This document shows, piece after piece, positions 4,685 through 5,002 of a DNA stretch of 5,002 nucleotides. How positions within the stretch are numbered: position 1 is the first letter of the stretch; every line of letters begins with the position of its first letter. Below the pieces are notes generated by a model that had not been told where the DNA came from, did not search any database, and was given only the letters and a program-made list of their open reading frames with translations. The stretch is from NCBI GenBank assembly GCA_016215145.1, contig JACRLA010000030.1, positions 1 to 5,002 on the forward strand. The letters are read 5' to 3'. The DNA is from Chloroflexota bacterium (GTDB taxonomy: Bacteria; Chloroflexota; Anaerolineae; Anaerolineales; VGOW01). Both the position numbers and the translations under genes were made by a program.

Positions 4685-5002
4685 GTGTTCGATCAAAACT
4701 TCATCCTCTTCGTCGTCATCGGCTTCACGGCGCAGATGATAGACGGCGCGTTAGGCATGGCGTACGGAGTCAGCACCACCACTCTGCTGCTCACGCTCGG
4801 CGTCTCACCTGCGGCGGCGAGTGCCAGCGTGCATCTGGCAGAAACGTTTACCACCGCGCTGTCGGGAGCTTCGCATTTCGGTTTTGGAAATGTGAATTGG
4901 TTTTTGGTTAAACGCCTCATCATCCCCGGAATCGTAGGCGCGGTCATCGGCGCATACATTCTCTCGTCCGTTGAAGGCGACGTGATCAAACCTTTCGTCT
5001 CT
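4685..5002 (+). CDS. TauE/SafE-family membrane permease, N-terminal part (runs off right edge)
   Basis: The frame is open from GTG 4685 to the edge: 106 codons. The family (formerly DUF81) contains sulfite, sulfoacetate and other anion exporters with two homologous halves, each starting with a conserved helix. Here the first half shows FILFVVIGFTAQMIDGALGM (6-25) continuing to AYGVSTT, then PAAASASVHLAET (42-54), where Glu53 is in the usual position, and a GNVNW turn (68-72). A long helix, IIPGIVGAVIGAY (79-91), leads into the edge. The missing C-terminal half should carry the second copy. The GTG start is chosen because the homologous sequence begins at FDQNF directly after it. There is no clear Shine-Dalgarno and only 3 bp separate it from the preceding stop codon, so translation is probably coupled. 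The substrate cannot be inferred. Confidence 0.88.
   Translation, partial: MFDQNFILFVVIGFTAQMIDGALGMAYGVSTTTLLLTLGVSPAAASASVHLAETFTTALSGASHFGFGNVNWFLVKRLIIPGIVGAVIGAYILSSVEGDVIKPFVS

Noticed and set aside
4246..4911. A 221-codon plus-strand frame covering the four-helix gene and the start of the TauE-like gene
   Set aside because: It is Arg/His/Cys-rich with no domain, while the two other frames encode clear membrane helices and a recognised permease family.

Overview
The window looks like chromosomal DNA of a free-living bacterium. I think it is most likely a Chloroflexota member of the Anaerolineae. The grounds are: mid-range GC; a YvcK protein with an N-terminal membrane anchor; a MalK/UgpC-type sugar ATPase standing alone; and intergenic gaps filled with short-period word arrays, which I associate with that group. 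This placement rests on family resemblance and memory, not on a search.

Layout. The left part reads leftward: yvcK (about 255-1499), a 91-bp gap filled by a heptamer array that folds back on itself, then the first 54 codons of gap (GAPDH), which runs off the left edge. At 1500-1605 is a divergent control region. It has a perfect-consensus sigma-70 promoter (TTGACA, 17 bp, TATAAT) facing right, a weaker candidate facing left, and two inverted repeats. The right part reads rightward: a sugar ABC transporter ATPase (1606-2706) with its own rho-independent terminator; a phosphoglycerate mutase reading frame that lacks its first ~28 residues, including the catalytic histidine; a tail-anchored membrane protein with three ribosomal L7/L12-type motifs; a small four-helix membrane protein; and the start of a TauE/SafE-family permease that runs off the right edge.

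How the parts fit. gap, yvcK, gpmA and the sugar ATPase all belong to sugar uptake and lower glycolysis/gluconeogenesis, so the left and middle parts form a carbon-metabolism neighbourhood. The last three genes are tightly spaced (13 bp and 3 bp), probably one transcript, and all encode membrane proteins. What the L7/L12-like protein and the small membrane protein do is unknown.

Main points of interest. (1) gpmA has lost its 5' end exactly where the upstream gene's terminator begins. (2) yvcK appears to carry an in-frame internal deletion of roughly 18-25 residues. (3) The L7/L12-like triple-repeat membrane protein is unusual. (4) Two intergenic gaps are built of 7-bp words; in one the word array turns into its own reverse complement, and in the other it supplies duplicate Shine-Dalgarno sites. 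No clearly new multi-gene system is visible; the triple-repeat protein with its membrane-protein neighbours is the nearest candidate.
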